Positions 38,181 through 46,748 of a stretch of 64,000 nucleotides of DNA are shown here, piece by piece. Numbering within the stretch: position 1 is the first letter of the stretch; each line of letters begins with the position of its first letter. The notes beneath the pieces are model-generated. The model did not search any database. It saw only the letters and a program-made list of their open reading frames with translations, and was not told where the DNA came from. The DNA comes from HGW-17 sp964516435. Lineage in GTDB: Bacteria > Myxococcota_A > Polyangia > HGW-17. The stretch spans positions 1 to 64,000 of the forward strand of contig CAZEZP010000091.1 of NCBI GenBank assembly GCA_964516435.1, written 5' to 3'. A program made the position numbers and the translations under genes.

Positions 38181-40949
38181 ATGCAGGACCGCAAATCAGG
38201 GGAACCGGATGGCTTCATCCGCATCGCCGGTGCCCGCCAGCACAATCTCAAGAACATCAGCCTCGACCTGCCCCATCGCCGCATGACTGTGGTGTGCGGA
38301 CCGTCCGGCTCCGGCAAGAGCACGCTGGCCTTCGACATCGTCTACGCCGAGGGCCAGCGGCGCTACGTGGAAAGCCTCTCGGCCTATGCGCGGCAGTTTC
38401 TGCCCCAGATGGACAAGCCCCAGGTGGATGTGGTGGAAGGGCTCTCTCCGGCCATCTCCATCGATCAGCAGAACACCTCCCACAATCCCCGCTCCACGGT
38501 TGGAACGATCACGGAAATCCATGATTTCCTTCGTATTTTCTTTGCACGCCTGGGAATACCCCGCTGCATCCACTGCCATGCCCCGCTGGTGGAGCGCACG
38601 CGCGAGGAAGTGACCGAATGGCTGGTCCGCAAGGCGTCCGGCCGCATGATCGTCCTGCTGGCCCCGCTGGCGAGGCAGTCGAAAGGCACGCACGCCGACC
38701 TGCTCGAGAAATGCCGCAGGGAGGGTTTCTCGCGCATGCGCATCGATGGCGAAATCCGGGAACTCGACCCGCTTCCGGACTTGCGCAAGACGCACAAGCA
38801 CGATCTGGACCTGGTCATCGATCGTTTCGACCCGGGGCGCGTGTCCCGCGAACGCACGGCATCCTCGGTGGAGTTGGCCCTGCGCTGGGGACAGGACACG
38901 TTCATCGTCCAGGATGGAGAACGCGAGGAACTGGTCTCCACCCAGGCCCGCTGCCTGGAGCATGATTTTTCAGCGCCCGCCCTGACCCCGCAACTGTTCT
39001 CGTTCAACAGCCCCCAGGGATTCTGCCCGGCCTGCTACGGCCTGGGAACGGTCAGTTTCCTGTCGGAGCGGCTTTTAGCGCCCAATCCCCAACTCTCCCT
39101 GTCGCGGCGGGCCATTGCGGCGCTGCCCGAAAACTGGTGGAAGCGCCTGCGCACGGATTTCGGCGCCGTGATGCACCGCTACGGATTCGACGAAAACATG
39201 CCGCTTTCCGCCTACACCCCCCAGGCGCGCCAGGTGCTCTTTCACGGGGATCCGGAAACCGGCTTCGCGGGCGTCATCACCCTGCTGGAGCACGGTGCCC
39301 GCTACGGCGGGTCCTTTTCGGAAAGCCTCGCGGGCTTCCGGGAAACGCGGCCCTGCCCCGAGTGCGGCGGCGCGCGCCTCAACCCCGTGGCACGGGCCGT
39401 GACCGTGCGCGACCGCAGCATCATAGACGTGGAAAGCATGCCGGCCGGCGAAGCGCTGGAATGGTTTTCGGCCCTTTCGTTCACCGAGGCCGAAGCCCCC
39501 GTCGGAAAGCCGCTGGCCGCGGAAATCATCCACCGCCTGCGTTTCCTGTGCGAAGTGGGGCTTTCCTACATTCATCTCAACCGCACCATGTACACGCTTT
39601 CGGGCGGCGAAGCCCAGCGCATCCGCCTGGCAGGGCAGTTGGGAAGCGGGCTGGTTGGCGTGACCTACGTCCTGGATGAGCCCAGCGTTGGGCTGCACCC
39701 CGAGGACCACCACCGGCTCCTCAAATCCCTCCTGCAGTTGCGGGACCGCGGCAACACGGTGGTCGTGGTGGAGCACGACCCCGGCACCATGCTCATGGCG
39801 GACCATGTGGTGGAACTGGGACCCGGCTCGGGCAGAAACGGCGGGAATCTGGTCTTCGAAGGCCCCGTTTCCAGGCTGCTCGAAGCCCCCACGCTCACGG
39901 GACGCTACCTGCGCGGGGAGCGGCCCGCAGGGCTGTCGCGCGGCCGGCCGCCTGCGGATTCCTTCCTCACGCTGCGAGATGTCACGACCCACAACCTCAA
40001 GCACCTGGACGTGCGCATCCCATTGGGACGCCTGGTGTGCGTCACGGGCGTTTCCGGCTCCGGCAAGAGTTCGCTGGTGGTGGACACGCTGTACAAGCAC
40101 CTGGCCCTGCGCCTGGGACTGGCCGTGGAAAATCCGGGGTTCCTGGGCGGCATGGAAAACGCCGAAGCCATCGAACGGGTGGTGCTCATCGACCAGTCGC
40201 CCATCGGCCGCACGCCCCGCTCCAATCCGGCCACCTATACCAAGATCTTCGACGAGATCCGCTCCATCTTCGCCTCCCTGCCGGAATCCCGCATGCGGGG
40301 ATGGACGCCGGGACGCTTCAGTTTCAACGTAGCAGGCGGGCGTTGCGACAAATGCGAGGGCGACGGGCAGATCCGCATCGAGATGCACTTTCTGCCGGAC
40401 GTGTTCGTCACCTGCGAAGCCTGCGGGGGACTGCGCTACAACCGCTCCACGCTGGAAGTGAAATACCGCGGGCTGTCCATCGCCGACGTGCTCCAACTGA
40501 CGGTGCAGGAAGCCCTGGACGTGTTCGCTGCGTATCCTTCCCTGGTGCGACGCCTGCGGGTGTTGTGCGACGTGGGGCTCGACTACATCCAGTTGGGGCA
40601 GCCCGCCACCACGCTTTCCGGCGGCGAAGCCCAGCGCATGAAGATTTCCCGCGAACTGGGCAAGCGCGATCTGCCCGGAACCCTCTACGTGCTCGACGAG
40701 CCCACCACGGGCCTGCACATGCACGAGGTGGGCATGCTGGTGCAGGTGCTGCACCGCCTGGTGGATCATGGCGCCACGGTGGTGCTCATCGAGCACAATC
40801 TCGACGTCGTGGCGGCCGCGGATCACGTCATCGACCTCGGTCCGGGCGGAGGCGATGCCGGCGGGCGCATCGTGGCCAGCGGCACTCCGGATGAAGTCAT
40901 GTCCCACCCGGATTCCGCCACGGGGCGCTGGCTGGCCCGGCGCCGGTGA
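38181..40949 (+). CDS. uvrA: Excinuclease ABC subunit A
   Basis: A 922-residue DNA-damage recognition ATPase of nucleotide excision repair. Two ABC modules: Walker A GPSGSGKST near the N-terminus and GVSGSGKSS in the second half, ABC signatures LSGGEAQRIRLA and LSGGEAQRMKIS, and Walker B regions VLDEPSVGL and VLDEPTTGL. Zinc modules include CIHCHAPL, CPACYGLG, CPECGGARLN and CDKCEGDGQ...CEACGG. Length is close to the 940-residue norm. Start follows GGAAGGTGA. Followed by a YraN-family gene. The family call is certain. Confidence 0.98.
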   Translation: MQDRKSGEPDGFIRIAGARQHNLKNISLDLPHRRMTVVCGPSGSGKSTLAFDIVYAEGQRRYVESLSAYARQFLPQMDKPQVDVVEGLSPAISIDQQNTSHNPRSTVGTITEIHDFLRIFFARLGIPRCIHCHAPLVERTREEVTEWLVRKASGRMIVLLAPLARQSKGTHADLLEKCRREGFSRMRIDGEIRELDPLPDLRKTHKHDLDLVIDRFDPGRVSRERTASSVELALRWGQDTFIVQDGEREELVSTQARCLEHDFSAPALTPQLFSFNSPQGFCPACYGLGTVSFLSERLLAPNPQLSLSRRAIAALPENWWKRLRTDFGAVMHRYGFDENMPLSAYTPQARQVLFHGDPETGFAGVITLLEHGARYGGSFSESLAGFRETRPCPECGGARLNPVARAVTVRDRSIIDVESMPAGEALEWFSALSFTEAEAPVGKPLAAEIIHRLRFLCEVGLSYIHLNRTMYTLSGGEAQRIRLAGQLGSGLVGVTYVLDEPSVGLHPEDHHRLLKSLLQLRDRGNTVVVVEHDPGTMLMADHVVELGPGSGRNGGNLVFEGPVSRLLEAPTLTGRYLRGERPAGLSRGRPPADSFLTLRDVTTHNLKHLDVRIPLGRLVCVTGVSGSGKSSLVVDTLYKHLALRLGLAVENPGFLGGMENAEAIERVVLIDQSPIGRTPRSNPATYTKIFDEIRSIFASLPESRMRGWTPGRFSFNVAGGRCDKCEGDGQIRIEMHFLPDVFVTCEACGGLRYNRSTLEVKYRGLSIADVLQLTVQEALDVFAAYPSLVRRLRVLCDVGLDYIQLGQPATTLSGGEAQRMKISRELGKRDLPGTLYVLDEPTTGLHMHEVGMLVQVLHRLVDHGATVVLIEHNLDVVAAADHVIDLGPGGGDAGGRIVASGTPDEVMSHPDSATGRWLARRR

Positions 40950-41038
40950 TTTTCAGGCGGGCCCGCAACTTCCCGCCCCTTTCCTCGACAATGAAGACAT
41001 ACGGAGAGGACATCTCCGGGAAAGGTCGTTTCCACGGC

Positions 41039-41437
41039 ATGCAGGCTGAAGGAAAAACCGCCCGCGACCTGGGCGCAGAAGGCGAACGGCGCGCCGTGGC
41101 GCTCTACCGGGAGTGGGGCTATGCCATCCTGGCCCGCAACGATGCGTTTTCCGGGCTCGGAGAACTGGATTTCGTGGCACAGAGAGGATCCCTTCTGGCA
41201 TTCGTCGAGGTGCGCACGCGTGGCAGCGATTCCGGAGGCCACCCGCTGGAGACCGTGACGACATCCAAGCGCGCCCGCATCCTGCGCTCGGCGCGCCTGT
41301 ACTGGGAACGGGCCGACGACGAACTGCGCTCCCGGATCGAAGAGATCCGCTTCGACGTGGTGTCGGTGCAGGAAAAGCTCTTCGGCTGGGTCATCACGCC
41401 CGTGTTCGGCGCCTTCGAGGGGCACGACGTCTGGTGA
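41039..41437 (+). CDS. UPF0102 (YraN) family nuclease-like protein
   Basis: 132 residues from my preferred start. UPF0102 pattern: LGAEGERRAVALYREWGYAILARN, then GELDFVAQRGSLLAFVEVRTR, with the restriction-endonuclease-like E-(x)n-D-x-E-V-K/R arrangement (GELDF ... FVEVRTR). The family is widespread and thought to bind Holliday-type or damaged DNA, unproven. Alternatives for the start are ATG 40991 and GTG 40946, which overlaps the uvrA stop; 41039 was chosen since AAAGG lies upstream and the product length fits the family. Co-transcribed with uvrA. Confidence 0.85.
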   Translation: MQAEGKTARDLGAEGERRAVALYREWGYAILARNDAFSGLGELDFVAQRGSLLAFVEVRTRGSDSGGHPLETVTTSKRARILRSARLYWERADDELRSRIEEIRFDVVSVQEKLFGWVITPVFGAFEGHDVW

Positions 41438-41536
41438 ATGCCGCGAGAAAGGCACTTCCCGGCATGAAAGCGCATCCCCCGATGCCCGGAAAAATCGCGG
41501 CCGAAACGCCAATGGCATGCCGGACGCCGGAATGCC

Positions 41537-42334
41537 TCAGAGCAGCAGCAGGCCGAATCCCATGGTTGCCATGCCGAGAATCACACCATAGACGGCGAAA
41601 TGACCCTCGCCGTATTCGCGGGCCGTGGGCAGCAGTTCATCCAGGGAGATGAACACCATGATGCCCGAGACGGCCGCGAAGAGCCCGCCCAGAACGCCCG
41701 GGGCGAGAAAGGGGCGCAGCACCAGCCACGCCAGGATGGCTCCCAGGGGCTCGGCCAGTCCCGACAGCAGCGACAGGCGGAATGCGCGCGCGCGGCTCCC
41801 CGTGGCGAAGTAGATGGGCACCGACACCGCGATTCCCTCGGGAACGTTGTGGATGGCCACCGCCAGCGTGACGGTCCAGCCCAGTTTGGCATCGGACAAT
41901 GCGGCGGCGAACGTGGCGATGCCTTCGGGAAAGTTGTGGATGGTGATGGCCAATGCGGAAAAAAGACCCAGGCGCATCAGTTTCCGGTGTTCGTGGCCGG
42001 GCTCGCACTCCTCCACACACCGGGCCTCGTGGGGGTTCTCCTCCTCGGGCACCAGCCGGTCGATGAGCAGGGACAGCCCCATGCCTCCCAGGAAGAAAAC
42101 GACCTGCAGGAATTTCGCCCCCGTCCCGTAAAGCACCGTCTGCAGCAGGTGCAGAGACTGGGGCATCAACTCGGAAAAGGACACGTAAATCATCACGCCG
42201 GCCGAAAAACCCAGCGCCATGGACAGAAACCGGTGGTTGGTGCGCCGCGAGAAAAAGGCGATGGCAGAGCCGATGCCGGTGGAAAGGCCGGCGATGGCCG
42301 TCATGAGAAAGGCTGTCCATACGGATTCGTGCAT
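41537..42334 (-). CDS. ZIP-family metal transporter (ZupT-like)
   Basis: A 265-residue inner-membrane importer of zinc or other divalent metals, with eight hydrophobic segments. The two ZIP signature helices are intact: AITIHNFPEGIATF and AVAIHNVPEGIAVS, supplying metal ligands His, Asn and Glu. A His/Glu/Cys loop (HEARCVEECEPGHEHRK) between helices is typical of the metal-sensing loop. The ATG at 42334 is preferred over one at 42463 because the first helix follows it and the upstream part overlaps the divergent promoter region. Divergent from the diiron operon: a link between metal uptake and diiron proteins is plausible. Confidence 0.92.
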   Translation of the reverse strand: MHESVWTAFLMTAIAGLSTGIGSAIAFFSRRTNHRFLSMALGFSAGVMIYVSFSELMPQSLHLLQTVLYGTGAKFLQVVFFLGGMGLSLLIDRLVPEEENPHEARCVEECEPGHEHRKLMRLGLFSALAITIHNFPEGIATFAAALSDAKLGWTVTLAVAIHNVPEGIAVSVPIYFATGSRARAFRLSLLSGLAEPLGAILAWLVLRPFLAPGVLGGLFAAVSGIMVFISLDELLPTAREYGEGHFAVYGVILGMATMGFGLLLL

Positions 42335-42431
42335 GAGAAAACCTGCGAGGGATCCTGCCACTTCTTCCTGCTGTCGTGGCGCGTCAGCATATCCGCACGG
42401 AAAGGGAAATGCAAAAAACTGAATTTTGACT

Positions 42432-42460
42432 TTGACAGGCTCGGGGCATTTCGGTATTTT
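42432..42460 (+). promoter_or_regulatory. Strong putative promoter of the diiron/rubredoxin operon
   Basis: Consensus TTGACA, 17-base spacer, TATTTT, about 50 bases before the first gene. The best -35 match before an operon in this window. Confidence 0.68.
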
Positions 42461-42513
42461 CATTCCGCAACGAAGCGCCGAAGGGCGATTTTCGGAAGGA
42501 AATGGGACGCATC

Positions 42514-42960
42514 ATGAATGAATGGATTCGGGATCTGCTGGATTTTGCCATCGAGAAAGAACAGGAAGCCTGCGATTTCTACTCGGACCTGGCACGTCGC
42601 ACGCTGGATCCGGCCCTGAAGGCCGAACTGGAACGCCTTGCCGGCATGGAGCGCATGCACAAAACCAAGTTGCAGCAACTGGATCCACAGGATCCCTTCT
42701 GGCAGCGCAAGCATCACGAGGATCTGAAGATCGCCGATTACGTGGTGGCCGCCAAACCCGCTCCCGACATGAGTTTCCAGGATCTGATCTCCATCGCGAT
42801 GCAGCGCGAACTGGCAGCCATGCGCCTGTATTCCGACCTGGCCCGCACGGTGGACGATCCGGATCTGCAGAAGATGATGCTCATCCTGGCCGAGGAGGAA
42901 TCAGCGCACAAACACTATTTCGAAACCCTGTGGGACGAGCACGTCCTGAAGGAAAACTGA
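42514..42960 (+). CDS. Ferritin-like diiron protein (rubrerythrin-like, no rubredoxin domain)
   Basis: 148 residues forming a four-helix ferritin-like bundle. Diiron ligands are visible as EKEQEACDFY, ERLAGMERMHKTKL, MQRELAAMRLY and AEEESAHKHYFE: four carboxylates with two ExxH motifs. It lacks the C-terminal rubredoxin domain of true rubrerythrin. Probably reduces peroxide or stores iron in the cytoplasm. ATG 42514 was chosen over 42502 because helix one starts there and GGGA lies 7 nt upstream; the GGAAGG run is too close to 42502. First gene of the oxidative-stress operon. Confidence 0.88.
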   Translation: MNEWIRDLLDFAIEKEQEACDFYSDLARRTLDPALKAELERLAGMERMHKTKLQQLDPQDPFWQRKHHEDLKIADYVVAAKPAPDMSFQDLISIAMQRELAAMRLYSDLARTVDDPDLQKMMLILAEEESAHKHYFETLWDEHVLKEN

Positions 42961-42982
42961 CGAATTACGAAAGGAGAACACA

Positions 42983-43144
42983 ATGAAGAAATACGTATGC
43001 ACGGTTTGCGGATATGTGTATGACCCGGCCGCCGGCGATCCCGATCACGACGTGCCGGCCGGAACCCCCTTCGACAAACTCCCCGACGACTGGCGCTGCC
43101 CGGTGTGCGGCGTCGGCAAGGATTCCTTCGAAGAAGACACCTGA
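42983..43144 (+). CDS. Rubredoxin
   Basis: A 53-residue electron carrier with one Fe(Cys)4 site: CTVCGYVYD and CPVCGVGKDSF supply four cysteines in the CxxCG pairs diagnostic of rubredoxin. It donates electrons to rubrerythrin for peroxide reduction in anaerobes. ATG follows AAAGGAGA at ideal spacing, 22 bp after the preceding ferritin-like gene. Length and sequence are fully typical. Confidence 0.96.
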   Translation: MKKYVCTVCGYVYDPAAGDPDHDVPAGTPFDKLPDDWRCPVCGVGKDSFEEDT

Positions 43145-43177
43145 TTCTTGCGCAACGCGCAGAAAGGAGACCGACGG

Positions 43178-43744
43178 ATGGCACCTATTCATGGATCGCA
43201 GACGGAAAAGAACCTGCTGGCCGCTTTCGCAGGGGAAAGCCAGGCCCGCAACCGCTACACGCTCTTCGCCAAGAAGGCCCGCGAAGAAAAATATGAATAC
43301 GCGGCCTACGTCTTCGAGGAAACCGCCCGCAACGAACTGGCGCATGCCAAGCGCTTCTTCAGTTTCCTCGAGGGATATCCCGTGCAGATCACGGCCACCT
43401 ATCCCGCCGGGAAAATCGGCACCACCCTGGAAAACCTGGTGGCTGCAGCCGCCGGCGAAGACGAGGAAGCCTCTTCCCTGTATCCCGGTTTCGCGGAAAC
43501 CGCCCGTCAGGAAGGATTTACGGCGGTGGCCAGCGTTTTCGAAAAAATAGCCGAAATCGAAAAATTGCACAGGAACCGCTACGTCGAGTTGCAACTCCTC
43601 TGGCCCGAATGGAAATTTCCAAACACCACTCCCCAATCGAAGTGGCTGTGCCTGAACTGCGGCTACGTCCACGTGGGACCGCAGCCGCCGCAACTGTGTC
43701 CGGTGTGCCTGGAAGACATCACTTTCTTCGTTCCCATGCCGTAA
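43178..43744 (+). CDS. Rubrerythrin
   Basis: 188 residues: ferritin-like diiron domain (about 1-140) with FAGESQARNRY, FEETARNELAHAKR, EDEEASSLYPGFAETARQEG and IAEIEKLHRNRY, then a rubredoxin-like domain with CLNCGYVHVGPQPPQLCPVC. This is the complete peroxide-reducing enzyme; the preceding rubredoxin is its likely donor. ATG 43178 follows AGAAAGGAGAC, exactly the segment a nearby candidate small RNA could pair with over 12 bases. An alternative upstream start (43148) is less likely because it overlaps the rubredoxin end and lacks a ribosome site. Confidence 0.96.
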   Translation: MAPIHGSQTEKNLLAAFAGESQARNRYTLFAKKAREEKYEYAAYVFEETARNELAHAKRFFSFLEGYPVQITATYPAGKIGTTLENLVAAAAGEDEEASSLYPGFAETARQEGFTAVASVFEKIAEIEKLHRNRYVELQLLWPEWKFPNTTPQSKWLCLNCGYVHVGPQPPQLCPVCLEDITFFVPMP

Positions 43745-43773
43745 GGCGTTTTTTCCGAACCTGAGGAGACGAC

Positions 43774-44292
43774 ATGAACCACCCGCTTCTGAGCATTCTC
43801 GAAACCGCCCTCACCATGGAGGAAAAGGGCTACGCCTTCTACAACCAGGCCGTCAACCGATCTGGAAACCCGCTGGGGAAAGCCATGTTCGGCCGTTTGC
43901 GGGATGACGAGTTGGTGCACATGGAGCGCATCAAGACCATCGTCAACGGCCTGACGAAGGGAATGGACTGGAAAATCGACTACGATGCCCTTCCCACGCA
44001 GCCCCAGACCACCGTGGAAATGTTCCGCGCGCTGGCCCGGGAGCATGCCCGGAACCTGACCCCCGACGCGGGCGACGTGGAAGCCATCGATGTGGGGCTG
44101 GATTTCGAAACCAAGGCTGTGAAGTTCTACGAGGATCACCTGGCGCAGGCAAAGGATCCCCTGGAGCAGGACTTCATTCGCCGCATGATCCAGGAAGAAC
44201 AGGATCACCGCGACACCTGTCTCGAACTCAAGCGCTTCTATGCGGATCCGGCCGCCTATTTCGTGGAACTGGAGCATCCCCACCTGGATTGA
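43774..44292 (+). CDS. Ferritin-like diiron protein, second copy
   Basis: 172 residues, four-helix diiron protein with MEEKGYAFYNQAV, LRDDELVHMERI, FETKAVKFYEDHL and IQEEQDHRDTCLE, all carboxylate/ExxH-type ligands. No rubredoxin domain. It follows rubrerythrin by 29 bp with GAGGAG ribosome site, last gene of the operon. Related to but clearly distinct from the first ferritin-like protein; they may form hetero-oligomers or serve different oxidants. Role in peroxide or iron handling is inferred from family and neighbours. Confidence 0.88.
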   Translation: MNHPLLSILETALTMEEKGYAFYNQAVNRSGNPLGKAMFGRLRDDELVHMERIKTIVNGLTKGMDWKIDYDALPTQPQTTVEMFRALAREHARNLTPDAGDVEAIDVGLDFETKAVKFYEDHLAQAKDPLEQDFIRRMIQEEQDHRDTCLELKRFYADPAAYFVELEHPHLD

Positions 44293-44312
44293 TATTTTTT
44301 CTGCATTTTTTC

Positions 44313-44341
44313 TTGACAACCAAATTTCTTTCAGGTATTTG
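44313..44341 (+). promoter_or_regulatory. Putative promoter of the candidate small RNA
   Basis: Consensus TTGACA, 17 bases, TATTTG, followed within a few bases by a stable hairpin and, 130 bases on, by a strong terminator. No reading frame of useful length follows on this strand. Confidence 0.55.
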
Positions 44342-44344
44342 ATC

Positions 44345-44480
44345 GCCGCCGTCTGAACGGCGGCACCGTTTCGTCTCCTTTCTGTTGGGTTTCCTTGAAG
44401 TGAGGCCGGTGCTTCAGTCACTCCTGTGTTCGTTGCCCCCCTGACGACACCGGGTGGAGAAGCACCGGCCCTTTTTTTTT
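44345..44480 (+). ncRNA. Candidate small regulatory RNA downstream of the rubrerythrin operon
   Basis: About 135 nt from a consensus promoter to a Rho-independent terminator, with no open frame. It starts with an 8-bp hairpin (GCCGCCGT-CTGA-ACGGCGGC), continues with an unpaired CU-rich stretch (GTCTCCTTTCTG, 44373-44384), and ends in a 12-bp stem. The CU-rich stretch is complementary over 12 bases to the rubrerythrin ribosome site and over 9 bases each to those of rubredoxin and the last ferritin-like gene. It does not look like 4.5S RNA, tmRNA or RNase P; a 6S-like RNA cannot be fully excluded. It could also be just the operon's leader-free terminator. Confidence 0.5.
44404..44480 (+). terminator. 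Rho-independent terminator with long-range stem
   Basis: Perfect 12-bp stem GGCCGGTGCTTC / GAAGCACCGGCC separated by 43 bases containing a smaller hairpin, followed by nine T. It ends the candidate small RNA and the diiron operon, before the convergent membrane protein gene. Confidence 0.82.
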
Positions 44481-44499
44481 CACGCACGAACGTTTTCCG

Positions 44500-45519
44500 T
44501 CATTTCCTTCCCGCCATGCGGGAACGGATCGTCAGCGCCAGAAACGCGGCCAGTCCCAGCCCCAGGTACATCAGGGTCTGCACGGCATGCAGCGTGACGA
44601 CGAACGCCATGCCCGGCCCCGCCACCAAAGCGCGCGAAAGCCGGGCGGACAACCCAAGGCGAGCGAACTCGTGAAAATTCCCCACGTGTCCGGGTGCGCC
44701 GGGGATGAACACTCCAACGGCCGAAAAGCCCACGACCAGCGCGGCAGATTCCGGTTCCGCAGGCAGTCCGAAAGCGTAAAGCAGCGTCCAGACGCCCGCC
44801 ACGTTGCATCCCCAATACGTCGCCGTCCGCGCGAGGGTCACGCCCAAAACGTGGGAAGAGAGCCCCTGCCGGATTCCCAGGGAAAGCCTGCCGCCCAGCC
44901 CCTGGAGGTTTTCCATGAGGCGCCCGATGCGGGGAAACCGCCTCAGCCTGGAAAGTCCCGTCCAGCGGAAGACGAAATCCAGGCAGGCGCGGGGATCGTG
45001 CGCCATCCAGACGGAGACGGCCAAAAGCGCCAGGAATGCCAGCGAGGAAACCGCCCACAGGATCCACGTCCACGAGGAAACGGCCCCGGCGCCGCGGCGC
45101 CAGAGCACCCCACCCAGTCCAAGTGCAATCAGGCAGGCCACCACCAGGCCATCGAGCGCCCGTTCCAGGACCAGCGCGCCCAGCACCGCGCCGGCGCTTC
45201 CAGGCCGCCCATCGCGGGAGCGGAACACGGCGCAGCGGTACAGTTCACCAGCCCGAAAGGGAAACACCATGACCGCGGCGAACCCCACCCAGGTAGTGAG
45301 CCGAATGGAAAGCGAATCGAAATCTCCGGGCACCAGCGGCCGGATCATGCCCTCCCAGCGGCGGGTCCGCAAATGGATCATCGCGCCCATGCAGGCAACG
45401 AAAACGCCCATCCAGAAGGGTTTCACCAGAAAAAATGCATCCAGGAAGGCATCCCATCGGACGTCTCGCAGAGCCAGCCAGCCCAGAACCAGCCCCAGCG
45501 CCGAAAACAGCCACATCAT
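44500..45519 (-). CDS. Lysylphosphatidylglycerol synthase-type (UPF0104/AglD-like) integral membrane protein
   Basis: 339 residues, about eight transmembrane helices, matching the LPG_synthase_TM family: FPFRAGELYRCAVF, LVLERALDGLVVA and GFSAVGVFIPGAPGHVGNFHEFARL (the typical PGG/PGxxG region). Members act as flippase-like or glycolipid/lipid-modifying proteins; the exact substrate is unknown. The cytoplasmic GNAT domain of true lysyl-PG synthases is absent. ATG 45519 (or adjacent 45516) follows GAGAGGA. Tail-to-tail with the small RNA terminator, downstream of the PHP phosphatase gene. Confidence 0.82.
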   Translation of the reverse strand: MMWLFSALGLVLGWLALRDVRWDAFLDAFFLVKPFWMGVFVACMGAMIHLRTRRWEGMIRPLVPGDFDSLSIRLTTWVGFAAVMVFPFRAGELYRCAVFRSRDGRPGSAGAVLGALVLERALDGLVVACLIALGLGGVLWRRGAGAVSSWTWILWAVSSLAFLALLAVSVWMAHDPRACLDFVFRWTGLSRLRRFPRIGRLMENLQGLGGRLSLGIRQGLSSHVLGVTLARTATYWGCNVAGVWTLLYAFGLPAEPESAALVVGFSAVGVFIPGAPGHVGNFHEFARLGLSARLSRALVAGPGMAFVVTLHAVQTLMYLGLGLAAFLALTIRSRMAGRK

Positions 45520-45548
45520 GAATGGAAATCCTCTCGCCGCGGAGGTTT

Positions 45549-46274
45549 TCAGGAAAGCCGGACCCAATCCCGCAGCAGTTGCCGGGGAGTCGAGCCCAGC
45601 GCCTGGTCCAGGACGGCATCCCCGAAATGCCCGCGGATCCACGCCATGGCCTCGGTCACCCGGGGCAGCATGTGCACCGAGTGCATGTCGGTGGCGAACA
45701 GGCGAATCAGGCCTTTTTCGACATAGCGCACCGCGCGGGCATACTGATCCGCATTCTGCGCGTCCTTGACGAAGGAGGTCAGGTTGACCTGCATCACCAG
45801 TTCGTCGGCGAGACTGGACAGGATCCTGTCATCGAGCCGCAGATAGCGTTCCACGTGCGCCAGGATGGGCACGTACCCTTCCGTCTGGATGCGGAACAGC
45901 GCGGTGCGGAAGGTCCTCTCATCGATGGCCGGCGGAAATTCCAGCAGAAAAACGTCGGAACCGGCAATGCCCGGCACCTCGTGCGCATCGAGCCGGCGGA
46001 ACAACTGGGCATCATAGAAATTCTCGGCTCCCAGGATCAGCCGCACGGAAGGATACCGCTCCTGTACCTCCTCCACCACTACGTCATGCACCTCCCGCAG
46101 GGAGGAAAGCGAAGGATTGATCGACCCCTCCTTCTGGTGCGGCGTGCACACGAACGTGTCGAACCCCAGGTGCATCAGGCCATCCACCATGGAGAGGGTC
46201 TCCTGCAGCGTGGCGGAACCGTCGTCCACTCCCGGCAGGAGATGGAGGTGAAAATCGGCGTAGGCTTCCGGCAT
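45549..46274 (-). CDS. CpsB/YwqE-type PHP-family tyrosine phosphatase
   Basis: 241 residues, PHP-superfamily Mn-dependent phosphatase of the CpsB/CapC/YwqE group that removes phosphate from bacterial Tyr kinases controlling capsule export. Metal-site segments: DFHLHLLPGVDDGS at the N-terminus, TPH, GAENFYD, LAHVERY and TDMHSV. No BY-kinase or polysaccharide gene is adjacent, so its partner lies elsewhere or it works on a different substrate. Ribosome site weak; start assigned because the HLH metal motif is always close to the N-terminus. 15 bp after the TPR gene, likely one operon with the membrane protein downstream. Confidence 0.9.
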   Translation of the reverse strand: MPEAYADFHLHLLPGVDDGSATLQETLSMVDGLMHLGFDTFVCTPHQKEGSINPSLSSLREVHDVVVEEVQERYPSVRLILGAENFYDAQLFRRLDAHEVPGIAGSDVFLLEFPPAIDERTFRTALFRIQTEGYVPILAHVERYLRLDDRILSSLADELVMQVNLTSFVKDAQNADQYARAVRYVEKGLIRLFATDMHSVHMLPRVTEAMAWIRGHFGDAVLDQALGSTPRQLLRDWVRLS

Positions 46275-46289
46275 CGGCGGCTTTTCTGG

Positions 46290-46748
46290 TCAACCCATGA
46301 GGATGGCGTATGTCAATTCCCGCATGATTTCCATCGGCCGCCCATTGTAGGGCTCGTTCATGCAGGCCGTATTGAACTGATCCAGCGCCGCCTTGAAATC
46401 CCGCTGCTCGAAGTACACCAGCCCCAGAAGGTAATGGGCCAGCGCCCAATGATCGAAGTCCCACTTGGCCTTCATGAGGAAATCGATGGCACGGGCCATA
46501 TCGCCATCACGGAATGCGTGCACGGCCTGGATGCACTTCTCGAAGTAGTAGAGTTCCTTCTCCATCACGTAGCGGTCCAACGCTCCCTGGGCCTGCGGGT
46601 CCATCCCCACGGCCAGAAAGGCGGCATCGGGAATCAGGGCTTCCTGAGGATTCCGGAGCACGGCCATGGCGCACTGCGCGATGTCCTGGCGCAACCGGGC
46701 GCCAGCCGGCTGGGAAAACAGGCTTTCCATGAGATTCTTCACGGTCAT
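46290..46748 (-). CDS. Small TPR-like protein
   Basis: 152 residues, all helical, soluble. Two TPR-like hairpins are visible (HAFRDGDMARAIDFLMKAK; LAHYLLGLVYFEQRDFKAALDQF). The ATG at 46748 follows AAGGAGGAA; a longer frame beginning at 46814 has no ribosome site. Likely co-transcribed with the PHP phosphatase. Probably an adaptor; partner unknown. Confidence 0.75.
   Translation of the reverse strand: MTVKNLMESLFSQPAGARLRQDIAQCAMAVLRNPQEALIPDAAFLAVGMDPQAQGALDRYVMEKELYYFEKCIQAVHAFRDGDMARAIDFLMKAKWDFDHWALAHYLLGLVYFEQRDFKAALDQFNTACMNEPYNGRPMEIMRELTYAILMG

Noticed and set aside
40946..41038. N-terminal extension of the YraN-family protein from GTG 40946
   Set aside because: No ribosome site, and the extra residues lack family similarity; kept only as an alternative start.
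44345..44480. 4.5S (SRP) RNA, tmRNA or RNase P RNA
   Set aside because: The GGAAGGAAGCAGCC-type SRP loop, tmRNA tag frame and RNase P conserved blocks are absent, and length does not fit the latter two.
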